Part shown: positions 1 through 8,580 of the stretch, piece by piece
Position numbering within the stretch: the stretch's first letter is position 1
Layout: each line of letters opens with the position of its first letter
Source of the DNA: Variovorax sp. MHTC-1
GTDB lineage: Bacteria; Pseudomonadota; Gammaproteobacteria; Burkholderiales; Burkholderiaceae_C
Direction: 5' to 3'
Assembly: GCF_003984645.1 (NCBI RefSeq)
Contig: NZ_RWKI01000011.1
Coordinates: 1 to 64,000, forward strand
Length of the DNA stretch: 64,000 nucleotides
Program-made: the position numbers and the translations under genes
Notes under the pieces: model-generated
The model's input: the letters and a program-made list of their open reading frames with translations, nothing else
What the model was told of the DNA's origin: nothing
Database searches by the model: none

Positions 1-58
1 CGGAGCCCCGCGCTCACCCGCCCGCCGAGGGCGCTGCGCATGCTGTCAAAATGGCCGC

Positions 59-1948
59 ATGCTCAGGGTGGTTCGCTCTCTCGCGCCGGCGTGGATGCCG
101 GCGTTCTTTTGTGCAGGCACCCTTCTGTTGCAAGGGTGCAGCCTGCTGCCGAAGAGCGAGCCGGCGGAAACTGAAGCTGCCGCGAGCCCGGTAACGAGCG
201 ACAGGCCGGCATCGCAGCGCGATGCGTTCACGGTAGAGGTGAAGGCGCCGGACACGGTGCGCGACTACCTCGTGCGCCATCTCGAAATCCAGCGCTATCG
301 CCAGCTCGACGACCTCGGCGCGGCCGAGCTCTCGCGCCTGATGGTGGCCGCCGAAGGGAACGTGCGCGAGCTGCTCGGCACCCTCGGCTACTTCACGCCC
401 ACGCTCACGCTCGAACTGCGCGAGACGCCTGAAGCCCGCGCGCCGCGCGAGGTGAGGATCACCGTCGAACCCGGCGAACTCACGCGCGTCGCCAACGTGC
501 AGATCGGCTTCAGCGGGCCGATCGAGAACGACGCCACGGCAGAGGCCCAGCGCGACTCGATCCGCACCGACTGGCCGCTGCGCGCCGGGCAGCCCTTCAC
601 CCAGCAGGCCTGGGACAACGCCAAGGCCGCCACCCTGCGCAGCCTGACGGCCAAGCGCTTCCCCACCGGCAGCATCGCCTCGAGCCGGGCCGAAATCGAT
701 GCCGACCGCAGCGAGGCCAAGCTCAGCCTCAACTACCAGTCCGGCCCCGCCTACCGCTTCGGTCCGCTCGAGGTGCGCGGCAACGAGCGCTACGACCCCG
801 ACGGCACACGCCGGATCGCGCGCGTGCCCACCGGCACCGACTACGACCAGCAGAAGCTGCTCGATGCGCAGCAGCGCCTCGCGAGCAGCGGCTACTTCGA
901 CTCCGTCTTCCTCACCCTCGACACCAACGGCACCAACCCGCTGTGGGCGCCGGTCATCGCCCAGGTGCGCGAGGCGCCGCTGCAGAAGGTGGTGCTGGGC
1001 GCGGGCTTTACCACCGACAGCGGGCCGCGGCTATCGGTCGACCACATCCACAACCGCATGCCGCTGCTCGGCTGGCGCGCCGTCTCCAAGCTCTCGGTGG
1101 ACCGCGAAACCAAGTCGCTCGGCACCGAGTGGAACGCGATTCCCGACGACAAGGGTTGGCGCTTGTTCAGCTCGGGTTTGCTGAAGAGCGAAACCTCCGG
1201 CAGCTACGAGGTCGACAGCGGCCGGCTGCGCGGCGGACGCAGCAAGGCCGGCGACCACATCGACTTCAACTACTTCCTGCAGTACGACTATGCGCAGAAC
1301 CGCGGCTTCAACGCGCCGCCCTCGGCCTCGGCGCTGAGCGTCAACTGGGGCTGGACCGGTCGCTACTTCGACGACGCGGGCGCGCCGACGCGCGGCCACG
1401 GCCTGGCGCTGGAGCTCGGCCTCGGCTACACGCTGACCGGCGAGCACCTGCCCTTCACGCGCGTCTACGGACGCTGGCTCGGCATCGTGCCGCTCGGCAC
1501 AGTGACGAGCGACGACGGCACGCAAGCGCGCCGCGGCCGCATCCAGCTGCGCGCCGAGGCCGGCGCCGTGCTGGCCAAGGACAGCGCGCAGATCCCCTCC
1601 ACGCTGATGTACCTGACCGGCGGCGACACCACCGTGCGCGGCTACAGCTATCGCCAGATCGGCACCGTCCGCAGCGACGGCCAGATCGTCGCCGGCCGCT
1701 ACCTCGGCGTGGCCAGCGTCGAATGGCAGCGCCCCTTCGTCTACCGCGGAAAGATGACCGAATGGGAGAGCACGGTGTTCGTGGATGCCGGTGCGGTGGC
1801 CGACAAGCCCGGCGAACTCAAGGCCAAGGTCGGCGTCGGCGTGGGCGCGCGTTGGCGCAGCCCGGTAGGGCCGGTACAGGCCGACTTAGCCTACGGCTTG
1901 GACACCAAGAGATTCCGGCTGCACCTGCGGCTGGGCTTCACCTTCTGA
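59..1948 (+). CDS. tamA: TamA, Omp85-family outer-membrane translocation subunit
   Basis: 629 aa. TamA is the outer-membrane half of the TAM machine, which with TamB helps insert autotransporters and other barrel proteins and is linked to phospholipid transport to the outer membrane. POTRA-like repeats lie in about residues 60-310 and a 16-strand Omp85 barrel in about 330-629. Visible marks are the loop-6 VRGY motif at residue 526 and a C-terminal beta-signal ending in Phe. The N-terminus has a hydrophobic stretch followed by Cys27 (LLLQGC), which looks like a lipobox and is odd for a barrel. An alternative start is Met13 (position 95). tamB follows after 1 nt, so the two form an operon. Family assignment is firm; lipidation is inference. 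Confidence 0.9.
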   Translation: MLRVVRSLAPAWMPAFFCAGTLLLQGCSLLPKSEPAETEAAASPVTSDRPASQRDAFTVEVKAPDTVRDYLVRHLEIQRYRQLDDLGAAELSRLMVAAEGNVRELLGTLGYFTPTLTLELRETPEARAPREVRITVEPGELTRVANVQIGFSGPIENDATAEAQRDSIRTDWPLRAGQPFTQQAWDNAKAATLRSLTAKRFPTGSIASSRAEIDADRSEAKLSLNYQSGPAYRFGPLEVRGNERYDPDGTRRIARVPTGTDYDQQKLLDAQQRLASSGYFDSVFLTLDTNGTNPLWAPVIAQVREAPLQKVVLGAGFTTDSGPRLSVDHIHNRMPLLGWRAVSKLSVDRETKSLGTEWNAIPDDKGWRLFSSGLLKSETSGSYEVDSGRLRGGRSKAGDHIDFNYFLQYDYAQNRGFNAPPSASALSVNWGWTGRYFDDAGAPTRGHGLALELGLGYTLTGEHLPFTRVYGRWLGIVPLGTVTSDDGTQARRGRIQLRAEAGAVLAKDSAQIPSTLMYLTGGDTTVRGYSYRQIGTVRSDGQIVAGRYLGVASVEWQRPFVYRGKMTEWESTVFVDAGAVADKPGELKAKVGVGVGARWRSPVGPVQADLAYGLDTKRFRLHLRLGFTF

Positions 1949-1949
1949 T

Positions 1950-4900
1950 ATGCAGCAGGCGACGCAACTCTCCGCTCCACCGAAGCGCTCGCTCGGCCGC
2001 CGCGCGCTGCGCGCGCTGGCCTGGAGCCTCCTCGGCCTGGTCCTGCTGGTGGGCGTGCTCACGGCCGGCGCGTGGTGGTGGCTGGGTTCGAACGAATCGC
2101 TGGCCTTCGCGCTCGCGCGCGCCGCGCGCTACCTGCCCGCCGGCCAGACGCTGGAAAGCCGCGACGTCACGGGTTCGCTGCGCGCGGGCGGACGCATCGG
2201 CTGGCTGCGCTGGCAGAGCGAGAGCCTCGCGGTGGAGGTGCACGACGCGAAGATCGGCTGGCAGTTGGCGCCGCTCTTGAAGCGCAAGGTGCAGCTCGGC
2301 GAAGTGCATGCAGCGCGGCTGCTCGTCGAGCGCCGTGGCCCGATCGAGGACAAGCCGCTCGAACCCCTGGAGCAGATCGTGTTGCCGGTCGAGGTCGAGC
2401 TGCCCTTTCGCATCGACGAACTGCGCTGGGCCGGCCCGCCCGCGCTGCAGGCCACCCATTTGGCCGGCAGCTACCGCTACGCCGGCGCCGAGCACCAGCT
2501 CGAGGTGACGGGCGTGGACATCGCCGACGGCCACTACAGCGCACGCGTCAAGCTTCAAGGCCCGGCGCCGATGGCCATCGATGCCGCGCTCGACGGCCGG
2601 GTGCGCGCCCCGCTGGCCGAGGACCGCGGCATCGACGTGCTGGCGCAGGCGACCGTGAAAGGCACGCTCGCCGGCGCCGAGGCTCGGCTGGCGGTCGCAG
2701 CGCAATTGAAGCCGGCCGAGGACAGCGCGGCTGCGCCGATGCAGGCACAGCTCGACGCCCACATCGCGCCCTGGCTGCCGCAGCCGGTGATCGACGCCAA
2801 GGCCGATCTGCAGAACGTCGACCTGGCCCGCCTGTGGCCCGAGGCGCCCGCCACGCTGCTGAGCGGCAGCGTCGAGGCCGGCCCCGACGCGGGCAGCGCG
2901 GGCGCCGGCACGGTCTGGCAGGCCAGCGCCGACATCCGCAACGCACAGTCCGGCCCCTGGGACACCGGCAAGCTGCCCGTCGAGCAGATCGAGGCGCGCG
3001 CCAGCTTCGACGGCACGACCTGGACACTGCCCCAGGCGACCGTGCGCGCCGGCGGCGGCCGCATCGAGGCCGAGGGCCGCTGGAGCCCCGCGCCCGCACC
3101 GTGGCAGGCGCGGGCCAGGGTGCGCAGCGTGCGTCCCGGCGCGCTGCACACCGAGCTTGCCGGCGCACCGGTGAGCGGCAGCGTCACCGCCGAGCAGCGC
3201 GGCGAAGCGCTGATATTCGACGTGGCGCTGCAGGCCGAGGGCGGCGCCGGCAGCAAGGCGATGGAAGGCCTGCGCCTGGACCGCGCGCTGGCGCGCGGCC
3301 AATGGCAGGCGCAGGTGCTGGAGCTGCGCACGCTGCGCATCGAGGCATCGAATGCCAGCATCGAAGGCAAGCTGCAGGTTCGCATCGCCGAGCAGGCCGC
3401 GAGCGGCGACCTGAAGCTCGCGATGCCCGGCGGCGGCGCGCAGGTGCAGGGCCGCATCGCTCCGGCCAGCGGCGGCGGGGCGATTCAGGCCCAGGTCGAC
3501 GATGCGGCCGCGCTGCAGGCCTGGGTCGAGCGCCTGCCCGGACTTTCGGAGGTGTTCGCGGGCACGAGCGCACAGGGCAGCGCGCGGCTCGATGCCAACT
3601 GGCAAGGCGGCTGGCAGGCCGTGCAGCGGCGGCTGCAGAACGCCAGCGAGCCGGCGCCGCGCGGCTCGGCCGAGCCCACGCTGAAAGCCAGCCTGTCCGT
3701 GCCGCGCCTGGACCTGCGCGTGGCGCCGCCCGCCAACGGGCCCGCGAAGACCGTGCAGTTGCGCGAGCTGCGCGCCGAGCTCGCCGGCAGCCTGGCGCGG
3801 GCCACGTTGGACCTGAAGGGCGAGGCCCGCAACGGCACGCAGAAATTCACGCTGGACACGCGCGCCAGCGGCGGCCTGGAACGGGCGAAGCAGTGGCGCG
3901 TCGCGGTCGCCAGCTTGCGCGCGCAGATGCAGGACAGCGCCGCCGCCAGCAGCGGTCCCTGGACCGTGGAGCTGAGCCGCGCCGTCAACGCCACCCTGCG
4001 CAGCGGCACGGCGGACCGCCTCGACGTCGAGGCCTCCGCCGCGGCTGCCACGCTGCGCGGGCCGGCGCCCGGCACCGTGCGCATGGAATGGGAACCCCTG
4101 CGCTACAGCCACAGCGGCGGCGCCTCCAATCGCGCCTTCCGCCTGCAATCGAAGGGCCGCATGCAGGGCCTGCCGATGGCCTGGGCCGAGGCGCTGGGTG
4201 GTGGCGCCGCGCTGGCCGAGGTCGGCATCAGCGGCGATCTACTCTTCAACGGCGAATGGGACATCGATGCCGTCGATGCGTTGCGCGCGCGCGTCCGGCT
4301 CACGCGCGAAAGCGGCGACATCCGCGTACAGGCCGGCGAGGCGGCGCTGGTCACCCGCATCACGAGCCGCGGCACCGGCAGCGCGAGCGAACGCAGCATG
4401 AACGCGGCCGGCGACGGCCAGAGCACGCCGGCCGGCCTGCGCCAGGCCGAGCTGCGGCTCGATGCCGAGGGCGATATCGTGCGCGCCGGCCTGGCCTGGG
4501 ACAGCGAACGCGCCGGCCAGATCAATGCCGAAGCCAGCACGCGCGTGCTGCAGCGCGCGGGCGGCTGGCAATGGGCGCCGGATGCACCGCTCGCCGGCCG
4601 CGTGACGGCGCGCCTGCCCAATCTTGGCGTCTGGTCGATGCTGGCGCCGCCGGGCTGGCGCGTGGCCGGCACGCTGGAGGCCGACGCGGCGCTCTCGGGC
4701 AATCGCGCCGCGCCGCGCTGGAACGGCACGCTCGGTGCCGACAAGCTCGCGCTGCGCGCGCTGGTCGAGGGGCTGGACCTGCGCGACGGGCGCCTGCGCG
4801 CGACGCTCACGGGCGAGCGCATCGAGATCACCGAGTTCACGCTCAAGGGCGGCACCGGCAGCACCGCGCGCATCCCGGGCCAGAGCGGCAATCTCAGCAC

Positions 4901-5996
4901 CGCGGCCAGCGCGGCCGCGAGCGACGGCGGCACGATCTCGGCGCGCGGCGAACTCAGCTGGGGCGCGGCACCGGTCGCCGGCACCGGCATCCGCATGGCC
5001 GTGCAGGCCCAGCTGCGCGCGCTGCGCATACTGGTGCGCAGCGACCGCCAGGTCACGCTCTCGGGCGATTTGCAGATGCGGCTCGACAACGGTCAATTCA
5101 GCGTGCGCGGCAACCTCAAGACCGATCGCGCCGTCGTCATCCTGCCCGACGAGACCGCACCCAGCCTCGGCAGCGACGTGGTGGTGCGCTCGGCCGCCAA
5201 GGACCGCGAGGCGGCCGAAGCCGCCCAGCGCCAGTTGGGGCGCGACGAGGCGCGGGTGGCCAAGGCGCAGACCGCCAAGCCGCCCGACATCGCGGTCAGC
5301 TTCGATCTCGGCGACGACTTCGCCGTGCAGGGGCGCGGCCTCACTACGCGGCTGGAAGGCAAGCTCGACATCCGCAGCGCCGCGTTGAACGCGCCGCCGC
5401 GTATCACGGGCGAGGTCAGGACCGTCAAGGGCCAGTACCGCGCCTACGGCCAGCGGCTGGATGTGGAAACCGGCATCGCACGCTTCAACGGCCCCTACGA
5501 CAACCCGGCGCTCGACATCCTCGCGATCCGGCCCAACATTTCCCAGCGCGCCGGCGTCCAGATCAGCGGCACAGCGCAAACGCCGCGCGTGCGCCTGTAT
5601 TCCGAGCCGACGCTGTCGGACGCGGAGACCCTGTCATGGGTCGTGCTGGGCCGCGCCTCGGCCACCAGCGGCGGCGAATCGGTCCTGCTGCAGCAGGCGG
5701 CGCTGGCCTTGCTGGGCGGGCTCGGCAAGGGCGGCACCGGCGGCGGGCTCGCGAGCCGCTTCGGCCTCGACGAGATCGGCTTCAAGGGCCCGGGCAACGG
5801 CGGCGACCTGCGCGAATCCGCCGTCACCGTGGGCAAGCGCATCTCCAAGGATTTCTACCTCACCTACGAACGCAGCCTCTCGGGCACCCTCGGCTCGCTG
5901 TTCATCTTCTACGACCTGACCCGCCGGCTGACCCTGCGCGGCCAGGCCGGCCAGCAAAGCGGTATCGACCTGATCTACACGGTGAAGTACGACTGA
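1950..5996 (+). CDS. tamB: TamB, inner-membrane-anchored periplasmic translocation/lipid transport protein
   Basis: 1348 aa, within the usual TamB range. A single N-terminal membrane anchor (about residues 23-45) is followed by a very long region rich in alternating beta strands, as expected for the lipid-conducting beta-groove of AsmA-like/TamB proteins. The conserved TamB (DUF490) domain occupies roughly the last 350 residues and ends in the typical LIYTVKYD. It spans the periplasm and docks on TamA in the outer membrane. The start lies 1 nt after the tamA stop, so the two are translationally coupled. Long open frames also exist in other frames here because of the high GC, but only this one has coherent family features. 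Confidence 0.92.
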   Translation: MQQATQLSAPPKRSLGRRALRALAWSLLGLVLLVGVLTAGAWWWLGSNESLAFALARAARYLPAGQTLESRDVTGSLRAGGRIGWLRWQSESLAVEVHDAKIGWQLAPLLKRKVQLGEVHAARLLVERRGPIEDKPLEPLEQIVLPVEVELPFRIDELRWAGPPALQATHLAGSYRYAGAEHQLEVTGVDIADGHYSARVKLQGPAPMAIDAALDGRVRAPLAEDRGIDVLAQATVKGTLAGAEARLAVAAQLKPAEDSAAAPMQAQLDAHIAPWLPQPVIDAKADLQNVDLARLWPEAPATLLSGSVEAGPDAGSAGAGTVWQASADIRNAQSGPWDTGKLPVEQIEARASFDGTTWTLPQATVRAGGGRIEAEGRWSPAPAPWQARARVRSVRPGALHTELAGAPVSGSVTAEQRGEALIFDVALQAEGGAGSKAMEGLRLDRALARGQWQAQVLELRTLRIEASNASIEGKLQVRIAEQAASGDLKLAMPGGGAQVQGRIAPASGGGAIQAQVDDAAALQAWVERLPGLSEVFAGTSAQGSARLDANWQGGWQAVQRRLQNASEPAPRGSAEPTLKASLSVPRLDLRVAPPANGPAKTVQLRELRAELAGSLARATLDLKGEARNGTQKFTLDTRASGGLERAKQWRVAVASLRAQMQDSAAASSGPWTVELSRAVNATLRSGTADRLDVEASAAAATLRGPAPGTVRMEWEPLRYSHSGGASNRAFRLQSKGRMQGLPMAWAEALGGGAALAEVGISGDLLFNGEWDIDAVDALRARVRLTRESGDIRVQAGEAALVTRITSRGTGSASERSMNAAGDGQSTPAGLRQAELRLDAEGDIVRAGLAWDSERAGQINAEASTRVLQRAGGWQWAPDAPLAGRVTARLPNLGVWSMLAPPGWRVAGTLEADAALSGNRAAPRWNGTLGADKLALRALVEGLDLRDGRLRATLTGERIEITEFTLKGGTGSTARIPGQSGNLSTAASAAASDGGTISARGELSWGAAPVAGTGIRMAVQAQLRALRILVRSDRQVTLSGDLQMRLDNGQFSVRGNLKTDRAVVILPDETAPSLGSDVVVRSAAKDREAAEAAQRQLGRDEARVAKAQTAKPPDIAVSFDLGDDFAVQGRGLTTRLEGKLDIRSAALNAPPRITGEVRTVKGQYRAYGQRLDVETGIARFNGPYDNPALDILAIRPNISQRAGVQISGTAQTPRVRLYSEPTLSDAETLSWVVLGRASATSGGESVLLQQAALALLGGLGKGGTGGGLASRFGLDEIGFKGPGNGGDLRESAVTVGKRISKDFYLTYERSLSGTLGSLFIFYDLTRRLTLRGQAGQQSGIDLIYTVKYD

Positions 5997-6020
5997 ACTG
6001 GTAAAGTCGCCATCGCCTTC

Positions 6021-6092
6021 GTCCTCGTAGTTCAATGGATAGAACGGGGTCCTCCTAAGACTCAGATACAGGTTCGATTCCTGTCGAGGGCA
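6021..6092 (+). tRNA. tRNA-Arg (anticodon CCT)
   Basis: A full cloverleaf can be folded by eye. The acceptor stem GTCCTCG pairs with CGAGGGC at 6085-6091, with one U-G pair. The D stem is GTTC/GAAC. The anticodon stem GGGTC/GACTC encloses loop CTCCTAA, so the anticodon is CCT, reading AGG. The T arm is ACAGG-TTCGATT-CCTGT. The discriminator is A6092 and the CCA end is not encoded. It follows tamB by 24 nt. No duplicated 3' end (attachment site) was seen within the window. Confidence 0.93.
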
Positions 6093-6101
6093 CACTGCCG
6101 A

Positions 6102-6392
6102 CTAGGCAGAGCGGTGATGCCGAACGTCCAGCCAATCCAGCAGCTTCGTGATGGCCAGGCCCGCGAATGACGCAACCTCCACGACCATCGCCACCACGAC
6201 CGCCAGCAGCTTCGGGTCGGGCAGATCGAATTCGAGAAGATCCAGGAGCGAACGCTCTGGTGGAGGAGAGATAGGCGGAGGTGGAAAGACGATCTCGACC
6301 CCGACCAAGCTGGACAGCGAGATCGTCGCAAGCAGGAACATCCAAACGAACAACCGTTGAAGTCTCTTGCGCATCTCTGCTGGTGACCCCAT
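6102..6392 (-). CDS. Small orphan membrane protein
   Basis: 96 aa from ATG at 6392, which is preceded by GGAAAGGA at good spacing; the frame is open further upstream but without a better start. Two hydrophobic segments are seen, about residues 14-36 (after an Arg/Lys-rich start) and about 63-90, separated by a Pro-rich linker (VFPPPPISPPP). No family was recognised. It lies 9 bp from the 3' end of tRNA-Arg, on the opposite strand, in DNA less GC-rich than its surroundings. It could be a relic of an insertion at the tRNA or a lineage-specific gene. Existence is likely but not certain. Confidence 0.5.
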   Translation of the reverse strand: MGSPAEMRKRLQRLFVWMFLLATISLSSLVGVEIVFPPPPISPPPERSLLDLLEFDLPDPKLLAVVVAMVVEVASFAGLAITKLLDWLDVRHHRSA

Positions 6393-6574
6393 GTCGCTTT
6401 GTCCTTTCCAACCCCGGTTCGGCCGAATCGCCTCGTCAGAAAGGGCGCGGCGGCCACTGCATCGAGAGTACGCCTTAAGTATTCGTTTCTCCATAGGCGC
6501 TTTGTCATGACGCGCCTGGCTGCAATGCACCGGGGCACCGCGGAGGCGACACCGGCGGCTGCCAGAATTCGCTC

Positions 6575-7657
6575 ATGACCGCCCAACCCCCAGCACACGA
6601 TCTTGCCGTCCTCATCGGCCGCTTCCAGCCTTTTCACAACGCCCACCAGGCCCTGCTGAAGAAGGCGCTCGATGCGGCGCCGCGCGTGGCGGTGGTGATC
6701 GGTTCCGCCTTCCAGGCGCGCTCGCCGAAGAACCCCTTCAGCTGGCAGGAGCGCGCGGAGATGATCCGCCTTGCACTGCCGGACGCCGACCGGCAGCGCG
6801 TGCTCTTCGTGCCGATGCGCGACCACTTCGACGACGAGCGCTGGTTCGCCGAGGTGCGGCAGGAGATCGATGCCGCGCTCGCCGCGCAAGGCGCCGCGCC
6901 TTCCTCTTCGTCAACCGTGCTGATCGGCCACGTCAAGGACGCCACGCGCGACTACCTCCACGGCTTCGAAGGCTGGACGCTGCAAACGGTAGCGCGCGTT
7001 CACACCGCGAGCGCGAACGCGGTGCGCGCCGCGATCTTCGGCGGCGCGAAGGACGCACCGCAAACGCTGGCCCGCGCCGTGCCGGCCAGCACCCTCACCT
7101 TTCTGCGCGACTGGATGGCCGGGCCGCTGTTCGGCCAGCTCGGCCAGGAGTGGGAGATCCTCCGGCAGCACGACGCGTCATGGGCCGCATCGCCCTACCC
7201 GGTGGTGCTGGTCACCGTCGACTGCGTCGTGAAATGCCGCGACCGCGCGCTGCTGATTCGCCGCGGCCATGCGCCGGGCAAGGGCCTGACAGCGGTGCCG
7301 GGCGGCTTTCTCGAACAGCGCGAGACCACGCTGCAGTCCGCGCTGCGCGAACTCGAGGAAGAAACGCACCTCGATCTCCCGGCCGCCGCGCTGCTCGCCT
7401 GCCTGGCCAGCACCGAGGTCTTCGACCGGCCCGACCGCAGCCAGCGCGGCCGCACCATCACGCACGGGCACTTCTTCGATCTGGGCGATCGGGCGCTGCC
7501 GGCGGTGCGCGCCGACGACGATGCCGAGGCCGTCGAATGGGTGCCGATCGGCGAGCTGTGCGCGCGCGAAGAGCAGTTCCTGGACGACCACTTCCAGATG
7601 CTCGACCACTTCCTCGGGCTGCTGCCCCGGCCGGCCGCGCTGGCGTCGCCACGGTGA
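6575..7657 (+). CDS. Bifunctional nicotinamide-nucleotide adenylyltransferase / Nudix hydrolase (NadM-type)
   Basis: 360 aa. The N-terminal half is a NadM-like nucleotidyltransferase with GRFQPFHNAH at residues 15-24, giving the HxxH-type ATP site, and the ISTxx-like region is relaxed. It would join NMN and ATP to make NAD. The C-terminal half carries a Nudix box starting at about residue 244 (GFLEQRE, then RELEEET) for hydrolysis of ADP-ribose or another nucleoside diphosphate. The usual Gly near the end of the box is His. This two-domain layout is known from cyanobacterial and Francisella NMN adenylyltransferases. It stands alone on the plus strand and is followed by an intrinsic terminator at 7782-7808. 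Confidence 0.87.
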   Translation: MTAQPPAHDLAVLIGRFQPFHNAHQALLKKALDAAPRVAVVIGSAFQARSPKNPFSWQERAEMIRLALPDADRQRVLFVPMRDHFDDERWFAEVRQEIDAALAAQGAAPSSSSTVLIGHVKDATRDYLHGFEGWTLQTVARVHTASANAVRAAIFGGAKDAPQTLARAVPASTLTFLRDWMAGPLFGQLGQEWEILRQHDASWAASPYPVVLVTVDCVVKCRDRALLIRRGHAPGKGLTAVPGGFLEQRETTLQSALRELEEETHLDLPAAALLACLASTEVFDRPDRSQRGRTITHGHFFDLGDRALPAVRADDDAEAVEWVPIGELCAREEQFLDDHFQMLDHFLGLLPRPAALASPR

Positions 7658-7781
7658 TGTAGCGACCTGTAGGCCAACGCCCACGTGCGTGCATTGCCTT
7701 CTCCGGCAGGGCGGAAGGGGGGCGGCGGCTAATGTGCTTGCACATCCAGTTCCTCCTCCCGGCGCTTACGGCGCCGTTGCA

Positions 7782-7808
7782 CAGCGCCCAACGGGGCGCT
7801 GTTTTTTT
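7782..7808 (+). terminator. Intrinsic terminator after the nadM-type gene
   Basis: Perfect 8-bp stem CAGCGCCC (7782-7789) / GGGCGCTG (7794-7801) with loop AACG, followed by seven T. It lacks a T tract on the minus strand, so it serves the upstream plus-strand gene only. Confidence 0.85.
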
Positions 7809-7817
7809 GCCGTCTGA

Positions 7818-8561
7818 TCAGTGCGCCTGGCGGCGCAGCGCCTGCACGTCGGCATGCAGCGACAGCGCCCAGGCGCGGCGATCGCGGCCCCAGGAGGGCT
7901 GGGGCTCGCCGAAGCGCACGATAGCCAGGAGCGGCGGCGCCTTCAGCACCTGCCACAGCGAGCTGGCCAAGTTGTCGTCGTCGATGTAGCGCGGCGCCTC
8001 GCTGGTTTCGCCGGTGGCCGCGTCCGCAAAACGCAGCGCGATGGGTTGCACCGGCGCGCCCGAGGAGATGGCAGCCTGCAGCAGGTTGGCGTGGAAGGGC
8101 AGCACGCCGCTGCCGTCGCTGGTGGTGCCCTCGGGGAACACCGCGATCACGTCGCCGTTGCACAGCGCCTCGGTCATGTGGTGCACCACCCGCAGCGCAT
8201 CGCGGCGGCGTTCGCGTTCGATGTAGAGCGAGCCGGCGCCGGTCGAGAGCGTGCCGATCAGCGGCCAATACTGCACGTTCGCCTTGGAAACGAAGCGCAC
8301 GTGGCGCGCCGCGTGGATAGTGAGGATGTCCAGCCACGAGAGGTGGTTGCTCACCATCAGCACCGGCCCGCGGGCCGGGGGCGTTCCCTGCACCACGAGG
8401 CGGACGCCCATCAGGGTCAGCATGCGCTCGGCCCACTGCTGCACGCGCTGCTCGCGCTCCGCCGGCGAGAGCTTGTGAAACTGTGTGCGGATGGTCCACC
8501 AGCCGACATGCGCGTGCGCCAGGGCGCGCACCAGCTTCAGGAGGGCGGACAGGACCTGCAT
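7818..8561 (-). CDS. plsC: 1-acyl-sn-glycerol-3-phosphate acyltransferase family protein (PlsC-like)
   Basis: 247 aa. Expected to acylate lysophosphatidic acid to phosphatidic acid at the inner membrane. The catalytic HX4D motif is at His73-Asp78 (NHLSWLD) and the substrate-binding FPEGT at 142-146. The N-terminal hydrophobic region could anchor it. It lies 19 bp downstream of pyrC' on the same strand and may be read from the pyrimidine operon. Its tail faces the nadM-type gene. A second, distinct acyltransferase occurs in the ynb-like locus at 51.0 kb. Confidence 0.85.
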   Translation of the reverse strand: MQVLSALLKLVRALAHAHVGWWTIRTQFHKLSPAEREQRVQQWAERMLTLMGVRLVVQGTPPARGPVLMVSNHLSWLDILTIHAARHVRFVSKANVQYWPLIGTLSTGAGSLYIERERRRDALRVVHHMTEALCNGDVIAVFPEGTTSDGSGVLPFHANLLQAAISSGAPVQPIALRFADAATGETSEAPRYIDDDNLASSLWQVLKAPPLLAIVRFGEPQPSWGRDRRAWALSLHADVQALRRQAH

Positions 8562-8580
8562 CGCGCGGTGTTCCCCCGGT

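Noticed and set aside
6074..6110. tRNA-Arg 3' end as a phage attachment site
   Set aside because: No second copy of the tRNA end and no integrase gene were found in the window.
6393..6530. Upstream extension of the orphan membrane gene to 142 codons
   Set aside because: The ATG at 6392 has a good ribosome-binding site and the extra residues show no protein-like features.
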